From assembly GCA_019339365.1 (NCBI GenBank), contig CP079859.1:3286001-3350000 (forward strand): a stretch of 64,000 bases of DNA. The letters are read 5' to 3'. The translations under genes were made by a program, and so were the position numbers. Positions 47,192 through 61,814 of the stretch are shown here, in pieces. The notes below the pieces were generated by a model that was given only the letters and a program-made list of their open reading frames with translations, was not told where the DNA came from and did not search any database. This DNA comes from Vibrio neptunius. GTDB taxonomy: Bacteria; Pseudomonadota; Gammaproteobacteria; Enterobacterales; Vibrionaceae. Position 1 is the stretch's first letter, and every line of letters begins with the position of its first letter.

Positions 47192-48406
47192 TTAGTGGTG
47201 AGCCCACTCAACTGTATCTAGATCGATTCCTTCCTTGTACATATCCCATAGAGGAGACATGTCACGCAGTTTAGTTACTGCAGTACGAATTTGTTCAATT
47301 GCATAATCAATTTCTTCTTCAGTCGTAAATCGACCAAAAGAGAAACGTACAGAGCTATGTGCTAGTTCATCGTTTAGACCAAGAGCACGCAGCACATATG
47401 AAGGCTCTAGACTTGCCGATGTACACGCACTACCTGAAGAGACCGCTAGATCTTTAAGTGACATCAGTAGAGATTCACCTTCCACAAAGGCAAAGCTAAC
47501 GTTCAGGTTGTGAGGAACACGTTGCTCAAAGTCACCGTTAACAGTTACAGCTTCTAAATCTTTAACACCGTCAAATAGTCGGTTGCGAAGCGCAAGTGCA
47601 TGGTCAAAATCTTTTTGCATATCTTCTTTAGCAATACGGAACGCTTCGCCCATACCAACAATTTGGTGAGTAGCCAGTGTGCCTGAACGGAAACCACGCT
47701 CATGACCACCTCCGTGCATTTGTGCTTCAAGACGAATACGTGGCTTACGACGAACGTATAGTGCACCGATACCTTTAGGGCCATAAGCTTTATGAGCAGA
47801 CAATGAGATAAGGTCTACTTTCATTTCCTTGACATCGATTGGTAGCTTACCCGCAGACTGAGCTGCATCAACGTGGAAAACCACTTTACGTTCACGACAA
47901 AGTTCACCAATAGAAGAGATATCTTGAATCACACCAATTTCGTTGTTCACATGCATGATTGAAACCAATACAGTGTCTTCACGCATTGCGGCTTCAAGCT
48001 TCTTAAGATCAATCAAACCGTTAGACTCAGGTTCAAGGTAAGTTACCTCAAAACCTTCGCGCTCTAGTTGGCGACATGGGTCAAGAACCGCCTTGTGCTC
48101 AGTTTTACACGTAATCACGTGTTTACCTTTCTTAGAATAGAAATGAGCTGCGCCTTTAATAGCTAGGTTATCTGATTCTGTCGCGCCAGAGGTAAAGACG
48201 ATTTCGCGAGGGTCGGCATTCAGTAGATCAGCAATTTGTTCACGAGCAGTATCTACTGCTTCTTCTGCCTGCCAACCATATCGATGTGAACGCGATGCAG
48301 GGTTGCCAAACGTACCATCCATTGTCATGTACTGAACCATTTTTTCAGCTACACGGGGGTCTACAGGACAAGTCGCTGAGTAATCTAGGTAAATAGGCAG
48401 TTTCAT
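47192..48406 (-). CDS. iscS: Cysteine desulfurase IscS
   Basis: 404-residue PLP enzyme that takes sulfur from cysteine for Fe-S clusters and tRNA thiolation. PLP Lys in [18 protein letters not shown] (about 200-217), and the persulfide Cys in [17 protein letters not shown] near residue 328. Standard length. It lies 29 bp after iscR. Confidence 0.98.
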   Translation of the reverse strand: MKLPIYLDYSATCPVDPRVAEKMVQYMTMDGTFGNPASRSHRYGWQAEEAVDTAREQIADLLNADPREIVFTSGATESDNLAIKGAAHFYSKKGKHVITCKTEHKAVLDPCRQLEREGFEVTYLEPESNGLIDLKKLEAAMREDTVLVSIMHVNNEIGVIQDISSIGELCRERKVVFHVDAAQSAGKLPIDVKEMKVDLISLSAHKAYGPKGIGALYVRRKPRIRLEAQMHGGGHERGFRSGTLATHQIVGMGEAFRIAKEDMQKDFDHALALRNRLFDGVKDLEAVTVNGDFEQRVPHNLNVSFAFVEGESLLMSLKDLAVSSGSACTSASLEPSYVLRALGLNDELAHSSVRFSFGRFTTEEEIDYAIEQIRTAVTKLRDMSPLWDMYKEGIDLDTVEWAHH

Positions 48407-48435
48407 TCTCTACTCCAATGTAACAGGCAAACCGC

Positions 48436-48942
48436 TTAAGAGCGGACATTTACACCGATGGGCGCGGTGTTAGAATTCTTGTTAGAAAACCCATGGTTAA
48501 CCGTAAGACCAAGATCTTGTCGGTCTGAAATTTCTAGTACTTCGTTATCCGTCATCAACTCACCAAGAGTGATGTTGTTTAAGAAGTCACTGATGCGTGA
48601 ACTTAAATCACGCCAAAGAGTGTGAGTAAGGCAACGAGTTCCACCTTGACAGTCTGCTCTACCGTTGCATTTGGTCGCATCAACCGACTCGTCTACGGCA
48701 GCAATCACGGTACCAATAGCAATAGAGTGAGCGTCTTCACCTAAACGGTAACCACCGCCTGGGCCACGAACACTGGCCACAAGGCCCGCTTTGCGTAGCT
48801 TTGAAAATAGCTGCTCTAAGTAAGACAACGAGATCCCTTGTCGCTCTGAAATGTCAGCCAAAGGCACTGGGTTTTGTTGCGAATGCAGAGCCACATCTAA
48901 CATGGCTGTAACTGCGTATCTTCCTTTAGATGTAAGTCTCAT
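48436..48942 (-). CDS. iscR: Fe-S cluster assembly regulator IscR
   Basis: 168 residues from [16 protein letters not shown] (ATG at 48942). Rrf2-family winged helix with cluster ligands Cys92, Cys98, Cys104 and His107 in [17 protein letters not shown]. The [2Fe-2S] form represses the isc operon. Two type 1 IscR sites lie directly upstream, so autorepression as in E. coli is expected. Confidence 0.98.
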   Translation of the reverse strand: MRLTSKGRYAVTAMLDVALHSQQNPVPLADISERQGISLSYLEQLFSKLRKAGLVASVRGPGGGYRLGEDAHSIAIGTVIAAVDESVDATKCNGRADCQGGTRCLTHTLWRDLSSRISDFLNNITLGELMTDNEVLEISDRQDLGLTVNHGFSNKNSNTAPIGVNVRS

Positions 48943-48984
48943 ATAACACCATATCCACACTGTTTATGTGATGGCGATTCTCAC

Positions 48985-49034
48985 ATACCTGACTAAATTG
49001 GTCAAGTATATATTTGACTGTTTTAGTCAGGTAT
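48985..49034 (-). promoter_or_regulatory. Tandem IscR type 1 binding sites
   Basis: Two abutting 25-bp elements, 48985-49009 and 49010-49034. Each has the ATA...TGACT...AGTCA..TAT (or GGTCA) shape of the IscR type 1 consensus. They lie 40-90 bp before the iscR ATG, where they would overlap the isc promoter. The same site arrangement is known in E. coli. Confidence 0.85.
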
Positions 49035-49060
49035 TTAACTATGATTTTATTGTGGTTAAT

Positions 49061-49786
49061 TTACTTATTGATTTTTCTTTCAATTGAGGTCAATACACCA
49101 CGCAGAATATTCAGTTCTTGCGCTTCAGGTCTGGCTCTATTAAATAGCCTACGCAGCTTGTTCATCACTTTTCCAGGCTGCTCATCGCTAATAAATTGGG
49201 TCATAGTTGCCACTTTTTCAAGATGCGAAAAGAACATTTCTAACTCTTTATGTCTTGGATATTCCGCCACTTGATTTGGCTCATATTGACTCTGTTGCTT
49301 TTCCAAATAAGCCATACGAACTTCGTAGCTTAGTGTCTGAACAGCCATTGCCAGATTCAGAGAGCTGTACTCAGGATTAGCAGGAATACAAACATGATAG
49401 TGGCACGTCTGAAGCTCTTCGTTTGTTAATCCGGTCCGCTCGCGACCAAATACTAATGCGACCTGAGATGCTTCTCCTTGTTCGACAAATTTCTTACCAC
49501 ATTCACGCGGCTCTAACATTGGCCATTCTAAAGTACGTGAACGCGCACTTGAACCTACAACAAGGCTACAATCAGCAACAGCCTCATGTAATGTGTTGAC
49601 TATCACTGCCGATCGGACGATATCTGCTGCGCCAGCAGCAAGTGCTGTTGCCTGCTCATCTATCTCACACTGTGGATCAACAAGTACTAAGTTATTCAGC
49701 CCCATGACTTTCATTGCTCTTGAAGCCGAGCCAATGTTTCCAGAGTGAGAGGTTCCAACAAGTACAACTTTGACATTGTTTAGCAT
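49061..49786 (-). CDS. trmJ: tRNA (cytidine/uridine-32-2'-O)-methyltransferase TrmJ
   Basis: 241 residues from [20 protein letters not shown] (ATG at 49786; the longer frame runs through the suhB promoter). SPOUT methyltransferase with [38 protein letters not shown] and [20 protein letters not shown] forming the trefoil knot. Methylates the ribose at position 32 of tRNAs. Divergent from suhB and adjacent to iscR, the common gammaproteobacterial arrangement. Confidence 0.96.
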   Translation of the reverse strand: MLNNVKVVLVGTSHSGNIGSASRAMKVMGLNNLVLVDPQCEIDEQATALAAGAADIVRSAVIVNTLHEAVADCSLVVGSSARSRTLEWPMLEPRECGKKFVEQGEASQVALVFGRERTGLTNEELQTCHYHVCIPANPEYSSLNLAMAVQTLSYEVRMAYLEKQQSQYEPNQVAEYPRHKELEMFFSHLEKVATMTQFISDEQPGKVMNKLRRLFNRARPEAQELNILRGVLTSIERKINK

Positions 49787-49964
49787 CAGTGTTTTCCAAG
49801 ACGTAATTTTGAACTGCGCGATATTAACATACACCTGAGTAAAATGGTCAGACCCTTTACTGTAATAAAACCAAAAGTTCAAAAAATAACCACTTCCATT
49901 TCGGTGTTTATCTGATATACTGCCGCCCGTTTTTCTGTTCTTTAACATCCGTTGGGAAATTAGT

Positions 49965-50768
49965 ATGCATCCAATGCTTAATATTGCTATTCGTGCTGCA
50001 CGAAAAGCAGGCAACCATATTGCTAAATCTTTAGAAAATGCTGAGAAGATTGAATCGACTCAAAAAGGCGTCAATGACTTCGTCACTAACGTAGACAAAG
50101 AAGCAGAAGCTATCATTATCGATACGATCAAAGCCTCTTACCCTGATCACACTGTAATTGGTGAAGAGTCAGGCCTTCTTCAAGGTAAAGATGACGAAGT
50201 GCAATGGATCATCGACCCACTGGATGGCACTACAAACTTTGTAAAAGGTTTACCTCACTTCTCTGTTTCTATTGCTGTACGCATCAAAGGCAAAACAGAA
50301 GTCGCTTGTGTTTACGACCCAATGCTGAATGAGCTTTTCACCGCTCAACGAGGTTCTGGCGCGCAACTTAATAATGCTCGTATCCGCGTCAAGCAAGTAA
50401 AAGACCTTCAGGGTACTGTTTTAGCAACGGGCTTCCCATTCAAACAGAAACAGCACTCAGAGTCTTACTTTAAGATTATGTCAGCACTATTCGTTGACTG
50501 TTCTGATTTCCGTCGCACAGGTTCGGCCGCTCTAGACCTATGTTACCTTGCAGCAAACCGTGTAGATGGTTTCTTTGAGCTTGGTCTTAAACCGTGGGAT
50601 ATCGCTGCTGGTGAGCTTATTGCTCGTGAAGCAGGTGCTATTGTTACTGATTTTGCTGGCGGCACTGACTATGTAAAATCAGGTAATGTTGTAGCTTCAA
50701 GCGCTCGCGGCGTTAAAGGCATGCTTAAGCACATCCGTGAAAACGGTAATGAAGCACTACTAAAATAA
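49965..50768 (+). CDS. suhB: Inositol-1-monophosphatase SuhB
   Basis: 267-residue Mg/Li-sensitive phosphatase; in E. coli SuhB is also a component of rRNA antitermination complexes. Metal-site motifs: [27 protein letters not shown] (about 82-101), and the C-terminal [21 protein letters not shown] at 49965 in the context [16 protein letters not shown]. It stands a short distance from an rRNA operon in this window. Confidence 0.97.
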   Translation: MHPMLNIAIRAARKAGNHIAKSLENAEKIESTQKGVNDFVTNVDKEAEAIIIDTIKASYPDHTVIGEESGLLQGKDDEVQWIIDPLDGTTNFVKGLPHFSVSIAVRIKGKTEVACVYDPMLNELFTAQRGSGAQLNNARIRVKQVKDLQGTVLATGFPFKQKQHSESYFKIMSALFVDCSDFRRTGSAALDLCYLAANRVDGFFELGLKPWDIAAGELIAREAGAIVTDFAGGTDYVKSGNVVASSARGVKGMLKHIRENGNEALLK

Positions 50769-50798
50769 TCTCAAAGCTCCGTCACAGCTGAAATTTTT

Positions 50799-50826
50799 AG
50801 CCCACTCATTAGAGTGGGCTTTTTTG
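50799..50826 (+). terminator. Terminator of suhB
   Basis: Stem AGCCCACTC / GAGTGGGCT with a 4-nt loop, then TTTTTT. Confidence 0.93.
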
Positions 50827-50952
50827 TATCTACAGTATCTATAATTGGGAGCTAACTCTGCTATTAAGTCGCTATAGACACATAACTAAGGCAATATGTG
50901 ATAAGAAAGTGATGCCTATTTTTAAAAACTACGGATGTATCGATACTAACGC

Positions 50953-51150
50953 ATGGAGATAAAACCTCTTTTCTACTCTCTTCCCCTACTTTTAGTTGGC
51001 TGTGGCTCAGGTGCAGACATTGTGCCACTTTCTGAAATAGAACATTGTGATTCAATCCAACAGCATCAAGTAGAGCCTCTAGAATATGAAAGAGGTGGAG
51101 AGATTCGAACTCCCACACGCGCATGTTTTGGTATTAGCGGAATCCGCTGA
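50953..51150 (+). pseudogene. Short lipoprotein-like frame running into tRNA-derived repeat
   Basis: The frame reads MEIKPLFYSLPLLLVGCGSG, a good lipoprotein signal (LVGC lipobox at about 14-17), and about 30 further residues. From about 51093 it is encoded by sequence antisense to tRNA-Trp. It looks like the 5' end of a lipoprotein gene whose remainder was replaced by the tRNA-Trp tandem copies. No strong ribosome site is visible. It may be non-functional or a chance frame. Confidence 0.35.
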
Positions 51151-51171
51151 TCTTTTCTTGCCACAAAGAAA

Positions 51172-51199
51172 AAGGCTCTAGTCTTTCGACTAGAGCCTT
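51172..51199 (-). terminator. Second copy of rrn-tRNA operon terminator
   Basis: 12-bp stem AAGGCTCTAGTC / GACTAGAGCCTT with a TTTC loop (GAAA on the transcribed strand), then TTTTTC on the minus strand. Duplicate of the hairpin at 51291. Confidence 0.85.
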
Positions 51200-51290
51200 G
51201 AAGATGGCAGGGGTGGAGAGATTCGAACTCCCAACACGCGCATGTTTTGGTATTAGCGGAATCCGCTGATCTTTTCTTGCCACAAAGAAA

Positions 51291-51318
51291 AAGGCTCTAG
51301 TCTTTCGACTAGAGCCTT
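51291..51318 (-). terminator. Terminator of the rrn-tRNA-Asp-tRNA-Trp operon
   Basis: Same perfect 12-bp stem with GAAA-type loop, directly 3' of tRNA-Trp on the minus strand and followed by a T run. Confidence 0.92.
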
Positions 51319-51323
51319 GAATG

Positions 51324-51400
<77 letters not shown>

Positions 51401-51435
51401 GTGGTTCGTGTTTAAAGAGACGACTCTCGAATAAA

Positions 51436-51512
51436 TGGCGGAGCGGACGGGACTCGAACCCGCGACCCCCGGCGTGACAGGCCGGTATTCTAACCAACTG
51501 AACTACCGCTCC
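51436..51512 (-). tRNA. tRNA-Asp (GTC)
   Basis: 77-nt cloverleaf with acceptor GGAGCGG / CCGCTCC, GCCA end, anticodon loop CTGTCAC (GTC) and T-loop TTCGAGT. Follows the 5S gene in the rRNA operon. Confidence 0.97.
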
Positions 51513-51542
51513 GCACTGGTTAGACTCTTGAGTCTAAATTTA

Positions 51543-51662
51543 AAGCCTGGCGATGTCCTACTCTCACATGGGGAAGCCCCACACTACCATCGGCGCTATT
51601 GCGTTTCACTTCTGAGTTCGGCATGGAATCAGGTGGGTCCACAACGCTATGGTCGCCAAGCA
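51543..51662 (-). rRNA. rrf: 5S ribosomal RNA
   Basis: About 120 nt on the minus strand; starts TGCTTGGCGACCATAGCG and ends GTAGGACATCGCCAGGC, with the conserved CCATGCCGAACTCAGAAGTG core. Ends are by homology and pairing of the terminal helix. Confidence 0.97.
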
Positions 51663-51766
51663 AATTCTTTAATTCGGAAAGCTGTTTTCTCTTATACTAA
51701 AAGCGTGTTCTCTACACATTCAATCTGTTCTTGCTTTGAGTCCATCAAAACCCTTTGGGTGTTGTA

Positions 51767-54655
<2,889 letters not shown>

Positions 54656-54969
54656 ATACAACCCCAAAGGGTCTTACAGTCAAACAACCAAAGTTGTCTG
54701 CAATTATTTAAACATGATGCAGACTCGATTTTGCCGGACTCAAATATAAACATCACAAGGATGTTTCCAAGAACACTTGAATGTGTGTTGGTACCTAAAT
54801 CTCTCTTTATTTAGCGAAAGTTAGGATTTGAGAACTTTTAAATGAATAACAACGCATCTCATAGAGATGGGGATTGTTGTTATTCGTCAGCTTTCCAAAT
54901 TGTTAAAGAGCTAATCACTTCTCATGAAGTAACCATTTTTAAAAGCACTTAAATAAATGCACTTAAAGA
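54656..54969 (-). other. 16S-23S spacer, 3' part, with boxA
   Basis: 314 bp between tRNA-Glu and 23S. Contains a boxA-like antitermination element (AGCTCTTTAACAATTTGG on the minus strand, about 54892-54909) and processing-stem sequence next to 23S. No gene seen. Confidence 0.7.
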
Positions 54970-55045
54970 TGGTATCCCGTAGGGGAGTCGAACCCCTGTT
55001 ACCGCCGTGAAAGGGCGGTGTCCTAGGCCTCTAGACGAACGGGAC
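54970..55045 (-). tRNA. tRNA-Glu (TTC)
   Basis: Acceptor GTCCCGT / ACGGGAT (one G-T pair), ACCA end, anticodon loop CTTTCAC (TTC), T-arm AGGGGTTCGACTCCCCT. In the 16S-23S spacer. Confidence 0.97.
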
Positions 55046-55070
55046 ACTGAATATTTCTTAATAGAAATAT

Positions 55071-55146
55071 TGGTGGAGCTAATCGGGATCGAACCGATGA
55101 CCTCTTCGCTGCCAGCGAAGCGCTCTCCCAGCTGAGCTATAGCCCC
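55071..55146 (-). tRNA. tRNA-Ala (GGC)
   Basis: Acceptor GGGGCTA / TAGCTCC, ACCA end, anticodon stem CTTCG / CGAAG with loop CTGGCAG (anticodon GGC), T-arm ATCGGTTCGATCCCGAT. First tRNA after 16S. GGC is the less usual spacer tRNA-Ala isoacceptor compared with TGC. Confidence 0.96.
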
Positions 55147-55204
55147 TCTTTAATTTTTATAAACCATCAATCTGTGTGGACACTCATCATGAGTAATCAT
55201 CGTA

Positions 55205-56755
<1,551 letters not shown>

Positions 56756-57026
56756 AAGATTTTGTCGGCTCAATGAATACTGACTTCAAAACTACTGTGT
56801 AATTTTAAAGCTATTATCGTTCCAACAGAACGATAATGAATTGACTGTGCCAAGACTAAGTTTCCTTTTACAAAGAAAGCTAATCTCGATAGGTCACTTC
56901 GTTTCATTGAAACCTAATTTGAAGCCGAAGCTTCTAATTGGATTATCATCAACGAGTGCCCACACAGATTGATAGGTTTATATTGTTAAAGAACTTTGCT
57001 TCGAGCCTCACTCGAAACGGACGGCC

Positions 57027-57054
57027 ATTTTAGCGATATAACTCATAGTGTCAA
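57027..57054 (-). promoter_or_regulatory. rrn P2 promoter
   Basis: On the minus strand: TTGACA, 16 bp, TAAAAT, then GGCC. A perfect -35 and short spacer, as typical of rRNA promoters. Confidence 0.8.
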
Positions 57055-57151
57055 ACACTTTTTTTGTTATTTCTCTTAAAGTTAAATGATTAACTTTACT
57101 CCGTCTTTTTATCGACGAGATTTGCTTAGCATCCCGTGACAACGAGGGCGC

Positions 57152-57179
57152 ATTATAGGGAGTTCATTCGACAGTACAA
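57152..57179 (-). promoter_or_regulatory. rrn P1 promoter
   Basis: On the minus strand: TTGTAC, 16 bp, TATAAT, then a GC-rich discriminator GCGCCC typical of stringently controlled rRNA promoters. AT-rich sequence upstream could be an UP element. Confidence 0.85.
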
Positions 57180-57259
57180 GGGGTAAATGGAAAAAATCTG
57201 TACTTTTTACTTTGTTCGCTCGTAATTTAATCAAAACGATGTAAATGAAAGCAAAAAGG

Positions 57260-57282
57260 GCTCTCAAGAGCCCTTTTATCCA
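57260..57282 (-). terminator. Terminator of clpB
   Basis: Stem AAAAGGGCTCT / AGAGCCCTTTT, with T's on the minus strand, right after the clpB stop and upstream of the rrn promoters. Confidence 0.88.
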
Positions 57283-57287
57283 TATTA

Positions 57288-59861
57288 TTATTGATGTGCA
57301 ATAATTTGATCTTTACTGACCAATAACTTAACGGGTTTATCTGGCACGATTTTCCCTGCCAGTATTGCTTTAGCCAGTGGATTTTCGACACTTTGCTGGA
57401 TTGCCCTTTTCAGAGGTCGAGCGCCATATACCGGATCGAAGCCAACTTGCGCAATCAGATCCAGCGCCTTATCTGACACTTCCAGCGCATAACCTCTTTC
57501 TTCCATACGCTTGGACAGCCTTTGTAACTGAATAGATGCTATCGACTTAATGTGCTCCTGACCAAGTGGATGGAAAACTACACTCTCATCGACACGGTTT
57601 AGAAACTCCGGACGGAAATGTTTATTGACGACTTCCATCACCTGTTCTTTCATTCCGTGATAATCCAAAGAACCAAAGTTTTCCTGAATTCTCGCCGAAC
57701 CTAAATTGGATGTCATGATAACAACCGTATTGCGGAAATCGACAGTGCGACCTTGGCCATCAGTTAAACGGCCATCATCAAGCACTTGCAACAGAATGTT
57801 GAACACATCTGGATGCGCTTTTTCAACTTCGTCTAACAAGATCACGGAGTAAGGTTTTCTGCGTACAGCTTCCGTCAGGTAGCCGCCTTCTTCATAGCCA
57901 ACATATCCCGGAGGAGCCCCTACCAGTCGAGCGACTGAATGTTTTTCCATAAACTCGGACATATCAATTCGAACCATGGCGTCTTCACTGTCAAACATAA
58001 AGCTTGCCAGCGTTTTGCATAATTCCGTTTTACCAACACCTGTTGGGCCCAAGAATAAGAAGGAGCCTATCGGTTTATTAGGATCCGAAAGCCCTGCTCT
58101 GCTACGACGAATTGCATTTGAAACCACTTCTACAGCTTCAGTTTGACCAATAACACGATCATGTAGCACCTCTTCCATACGGAGAAGCTTTTCTTTTTCC
58201 GCTTCTAGCATTTTGGAAACTGGGATACCAGTCTGCTTAGACAATACGTCAGCTATCTCATTGTCTGTAACTTTGTTACGCAACAAGGTCATTTCCTGCA
58301 TCTCAGCTTGAGTGGCCAAATCAAGTTGCTTTTCCAACTCAGGAATACGACCATACTGAAGTTCAGACATTCGATTAAGGTCACCAGCTCGACGAGCAAA
58401 CTCCATATCCATTCGAGCCTGCTCTAACTCACTCTTAATGTGCTGCGTACCCGATAAGGACGCTTTTTCTGCGTTCCACACTTCTTCAAGCTCGGCAAAT
58501 GCTCGCTCTTTATCTTCCAGCTCTTCATTAAGGTTGCTTAGACGTTTCTCACTCGCTTCATCGTGTTCATTGGTCAACGCTTGCTGTTCAATTTTAAGCT
58601 GGATAATTTTCCGCTCCAGCTTATCGAGCGACTCAGGTTTAGAGTCGATCTGCATGCGGATGCTTGATGCGGCCTCATCAATCAAGTCAATCGCTTTATC
58701 GGGCAATTGACGATCGGAGACGTAACGATGTGATAAACTCGCCGCAGCGACAATTGCAGGATCGGTAATTTCTACATGGTGATGCAGCTCGTAGCGCTCT
58801 TTCAATCCACGTAAAATCGCCACCGTGTCTTCAACCGAGGGCTCATCCACCAGCACTTTTTGAAAACGGCGCTCTAACGCCGGATCTTTTTCAATATATT
58901 GGCGGTATTCGTCTAATGTAGTGGCACCAACGCAGTGAAGCTCTCCACGTGCCAACGCCGGTTTGAGCATGTTACCTGCATCCATGGATCCTTCGCCTTT
59001 GCCGGCCCCAACCATGGTATGTATCTCATCAATAAAGAGGATGACATTGCCTTCTTCTTTGGACAGCTCATTAAGAACCGATTTCAATCGCTCTTCAAAT
59101 TCACCACGATATTTAGCGCCAGCAACTAAAGCACCCATATCAAGTGACAGAACTCGTTTGTTGCGTAAGCCTTCAGGAACTTCATTATTGATGATGCGCT
59201 GCGCTAACCCTTCAACAATGGCGGTTTTACCAACACCGGGTTCACCGATAATCACTGGGTTATTCTTGGTTCGACGTTGCAGAACTTGAATCGTGCGGCG
59301 AATCTCGTCATCACGGCCGATGACTGGGTCCAATTTACCTTGCTCAGCTCGCTCGGTGAGATCGATAGTGAACTTTTCTAAAGCTTGGCGCAAATCTTCA
59401 GCATTTTGATCATTCACTTTTTGCCCGCCGCGAACCTTGTCAATGGCATCACTCAGCTTGGCTTCGGTTAAACCTAACTCTTTTAAAAGATCACCGAGTG
59501 GTCCGCGATCCTCAATGGCAGCAAGAAGGAAAACTTCTGAAGAAATGTAGGCGTCCTGACGCTTTTGCGCGACTTTGTCACACAAATTAAAAAGTGTACC
59601 CATCGAACTGGACAGCTGAACATCACCACCGATACCACTGACTTTGGGTAAACGGTCAAGAATTTCACTCAACTTAGAACGTAAATGGGTAACATCGACA
59701 TCGAGCATCGTCAGTAATGGCCTAATAGGACTGCCATTCTGATCCATCAGCGCAACCATCAAGTGCACTGGTTCGATGTATTGATGATCGCGCCCCAGCG
59801 CGAGCGATTGTGCGTCAGATATCGCTATTTGGAATTTGCTTGTGAATCTGTCGAGACGCAT
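57288..59861 (-). CDS. clpB: Disaggregase chaperone ClpB
   Basis: 857-residue AAA+ chaperone that resolubilises aggregates with DnaK. N-terminal Clp repeat domain ([20 protein letters not shown]), Walker A of the first ring [15 protein letters not shown] (about 205-219), coiled-coil middle domain (about 405-525), second Walker [16 protein letters not shown] (about 605-619), and [12 protein letters not shown]. Preceded by a sigma32-type promoter, so heat induction is expected. Downstream of pgeF in the same direction. Confidence 0.98.
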   Translation of the reverse strand: MRLDRFTSKFQIAISDAQSLALGRDHQYIEPVHLMVALMDQNGSPIRPLLTMLDVDVTHLRSKLSEILDRLPKVSGIGGDVQLSSSMGTLFNLCDKVAQKRQDAYISSEVFLLAAIEDRGPLGDLLKELGLTEAKLSDAIDKVRGGQKVNDQNAEDLRQALEKFTIDLTERAEQGKLDPVIGRDDEIRRTIQVLQRRTKNNPVIIGEPGVGKTAIVEGLAQRIINNEVPEGLRNKRVLSLDMGALVAGAKYRGEFEERLKSVLNELSKEEGNVILFIDEIHTMVGAGKGEGSMDAGNMLKPALARGELHCVGATTLDEYRQYIEKDPALERRFQKVLVDEPSVEDTVAILRGLKERYELHHHVEITDPAIVAAASLSHRYVSDRQLPDKAIDLIDEAASSIRMQIDSKPESLDKLERKIIQLKIEQQALTNEHDEASEKRLSNLNEELEDKERAFAELEEVWNAEKASLSGTQHIKSELEQARMDMEFARRAGDLNRMSELQYGRIPELEKQLDLATQAEMQEMTLLRNKVTDNEIADVLSKQTGIPVSKMLEAEKEKLLRMEEVLHDRVIGQTEAVEVVSNAIRRSRAGLSDPNKPIGSFLFLGPTGVGKTELCKTLASFMFDSEDAMVRIDMSEFMEKHSVARLVGAPPGYVGYEEGGYLTEAVRRKPYSVILLDEVEKAHPDVFNILLQVLDDGRLTDGQGRTVDFRNTVVIMTSNLGSARIQENFGSLDYHGMKEQVMEVVNKHFRPEFLNRVDESVVFHPLGQEHIKSIASIQLQRLSKRMEERGYALEVSDKALDLIAQVGFDPVYGARPLKRAIQQSVENPLAKAILAGKIVPDKPVKLLVSKDQIIAHQ

Positions 59862-59911
59862 ACCTACCTTCCTAACCTTAACGGAGAATACTCTTATAGT
59901 CAGTATGAAAG

Positions 59912-59938
59912 ATGGATACGCAAGAATCGATTTTCAAG
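59912..59938 (-). promoter_or_regulatory. Sigma32-type (heat-shock) promoter of clpB
   Basis: On the minus strand: CCCCTTGAAA (perfect CTTGAAA -35), 14 bp, then ATCCATCTT close to the CCCCATNT -10. It ends about 50 bp before the clpB ATG. Confidence 0.8.
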
Positions 59939-59973
59939 GGGAGAGTGCTAAGTTTCCTTAGCAATTCTGGGCG

Positions 59974-60702
59974 TTACTTTTCCAACCATATAAACGTTGC
60001 TTGCCTCCCAGTAACCCCATCTCGACGATAAGAAAAGAAGCGCTGCGGATCGAGATAAGTACACAGTTCACTGTAATAAACGTCAGTCACACCGACGTTA
60101 TTCAAGCGCTGAGTAACAAGCATGTTCATATCTGCTAGCCATTTCCCCGGCTTTTTACGTGGCACAAATGCCTTTTTAGCCTCAGAGTCGAACGAGATGA
60201 ATGCATCCAATACGTCCTGACCAACCTCAAATGCAGAAGCACCGATTGCAGGACCAATCCAAGCCATTACCTGCCCGTCAAATTTCGCAACCGCATTTTC
60301 AACAATCCCATCGGCCAAACCGCGCCAGCCAGCATGAACCGCTGCCACTTGTGTACCAGCGGTATTGGTCAACAAAACGGGTAAACAATCAGCGGTCATA
60401 GCAGAACACACTACGCCTATTTGCTGAGTAAAGAGGCCATCAGCATCCAGTACGTTTTGCGTTGGTCTGTCAGCTTCTAATACAAGTGTAGAGTGTGTCT
60501 GATTAAGCCAGATTGGTGCCGTCGGCATCTGAGATTGCTGCGTTAACCATTGACGGTTCTTTTCAATAATCGCAAGTTCATCCCCAACATGTGCGCCAAG
60601 GTTTAACCCTTGATAAACACCAGAAGAAAAGCCTTGGTGTCGAGTCGAAGCAAAAGCTTTAACATGGCTCGGCGCAGGCCAGTTAGGGATGATAATATCC
60701 AT
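59974..60702 (-). CDS. pgeF: Peptidoglycan editing factor / multicopper-oxidase-fold PgeF (YfiH)
   Basis: 242-residue YfiH/DUF152 protein. Family work assigns it purine-nucleoside phosphorylase/laccase-type chemistry and, in E. coli, a role in removing serine errors from UDP-MurNAc peptide. Metal-site signatures: NQTHSTLVL, MTADCLPVLLT, AAVHAGWRGLADGIVE. The ATG follows the rluD stop by one nt (TAAGATG), so they are co-translated. Confidence 0.93.
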   Translation of the reverse strand: MDIIIPNWPAPSHVKAFASTRHQGFSSGVYQGLNLGAHVGDELAIIEKNRQWLTQQSQMPTAPIWLNQTHSTLVLEADRPTQNVLDADGLFTQQIGVVCSAMTADCLPVLLTNTAGTQVAAVHAGWRGLADGIVENAVAKFDGQVMAWIGPAIGASAFEVGQDVLDAFISFDSEAKKAFVPRKKPGKWLADMNMLVTQRLNNVGVTDVYYSELCTYLDPQRFFSYRRDGVTGRQATFIWLEK

Positions 60703-60703
60703 C

Positions 60704-61684
60704 TTAGAATTCGTCTTCTAATCCGTGTTGTTGCGTATCTTGGCGAAGTGCTTCGGCCATTTCGACAATGTCATCTGGTACTGGCGCGTGGAACTCCAAC
60801 TCTTCTCCGGTCACCGGATGATCAAACTTTAGCATCACAGCATGGAGCGCTTGACGATCAAACTTACGGATCATTTCCGCCAGTTCTTCTGAAGCACCAG
60901 AAGGAATTCGCGCACGACCACCATAAGCAGAATCACCTAACAAAGGATGCTGAAGGTAAGACATGTGCACACGGATCTGGTGAGTACGCCCGGTTTCAAG
61001 TCGTAAGCGAATACGAGTGTGTTCACGGAAATGTTCCGCAACTCGGTAATGCGTCACCGCAGGCTTACCCATTGGACTAACCGCCATCAAAGTACGCTTT
61101 GTTGAGTGACGGCCAATCGGCTGTTCTACTCGTCCACCAGCCGTCATACGGCCAATCGCGATAGCTTCGTACTCACGTACGAAGTTGCGCTTTTTCTGTA
61201 GAGCACGCACTAAACGAGTTTGGGCTGGCACCGTTTTGGCAACAACCATTAGGCCCGTTGTATCTTTATCGAGACGATGCACAATACCCGCACGTGGCAC
61301 TTCAGCGATACTTGGATAATGGTGTAACAGCGCATTCAGTACTGTGCCATCTGGTGTACCTGCCCCTGGGTGTACAACAAAACCACGAGGTTTATTGATC
61401 ACTAAGATGTCATCGTCTTCATATACGATATCAAGAGGAATATCTTGTGCTTCCCAGCGCTCTTCATCTTCCAGTTCTGCTTGAAGGATAATTTCCTCGC
61501 CACCCATAACCTTGGTGCGAGGTTTTGTGATCACTTCACCATTAACTTTAACTTTACCGCCAAGCAACCATTCCTTTAAGCGCGAGCGAGAAAAGTCAGC
61601 GAATAATTCTGCGATAGCTTGGTCTAGACGTTGGCCTAGTTGGCTATCTTTTACTGTATTTGTTAATTCAATCTGCTGAGCCAT
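60704..61684 (-). CDS. rluD: 23S rRNA pseudouridine synthase RluD
   Basis: 326 residues; makes pseudouridines 1911, 1915 and 1917 in helix 69 of 23S rRNA. N-terminal S4 domain (RLKEWLLGGKVKVNGEVITK at about 35-54), and catalytic Asp in the HRLDKDTTGLMVVAKT motif (about 137-152). Start MAQQIELTN. rluD-pgeF-clpB is the common order; bamD is divergent. Confidence 0.96.
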   Translation of the reverse strand: MAQQIELTNTVKDSQLGQRLDQAIAELFADFSRSRLKEWLLGGKVKVNGEVITKPRTKVMGGEEIILQAELEDEERWEAQDIPLDIVYEDDDILVINKPRGFVVHPGAGTPDGTVLNALLHHYPSIAEVPRAGIVHRLDKDTTGLMVVAKTVPAQTRLVRALQKKRNFVREYEAIAIGRMTAGGRVEQPIGRHSTKRTLMAVSPMGKPAVTHYRVAEHFREHTRIRLRLETGRTHQIRVHMSYLQHPLLGDSAYGGRARIPSGASEELAEMIRKFDRQALHAVMLKFDHPVTGEELEFHAPVPDDIVEMAEALRQDTQQHGLEDEF

Positions 61685-61814
61685 ATCGAACTTTTTTAAA
61701 AACTGTGAGACTAATTGTCACTAGTGTGGAAGAATATCGCTCCATTGTATCTGCTACCGGCAAGAAAGTAACGGAAGCGCAAAAAATATTTATCTCAAGG
61801 AATCGAATCCTGAC

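Larger units (their letters stand above)
51094..51323 (-). repeat. Two tandem partial tRNA-Trp copies with terminators
   Basis: Two 118-119 bp units. Each starts (plus strand) with GGTGGAGAGATTCGAACTCC, the T-arm and 3' end of tRNA-Trp. An altered anticodon-arm segment (GCGGAATCCGCTGATC) follows, then the hairpin GGCTCTAGTC-TTTC-GACTAGAGCC. They lack the 5' acceptor strand and D-arm, so they cannot make tRNA. The copy nearest suhB lacks one A in CCCAACACG. They lie directly downstream of the intact tRNA-Trp in transcription order. Confidence 0.85.
56756..57287 (-). promoter_or_regulatory. rrn promoter and 16S leader region
   Basis: 532 bp without a gene. Holds P1 (57152-57179) and P2 (57027-57054), a boxA-like GTTCTTTAACAAT around 56985-56997 and processing-stem sequence near 16S. 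The clpB terminator lies at its far end. Confidence 0.75.

Noticed and set aside
51094..51323. Partial tRNA-Trp copies as extra functional tRNAs
   Set aside because: They lack the 5' acceptor strand and D-arm and the anticodon arm is altered.
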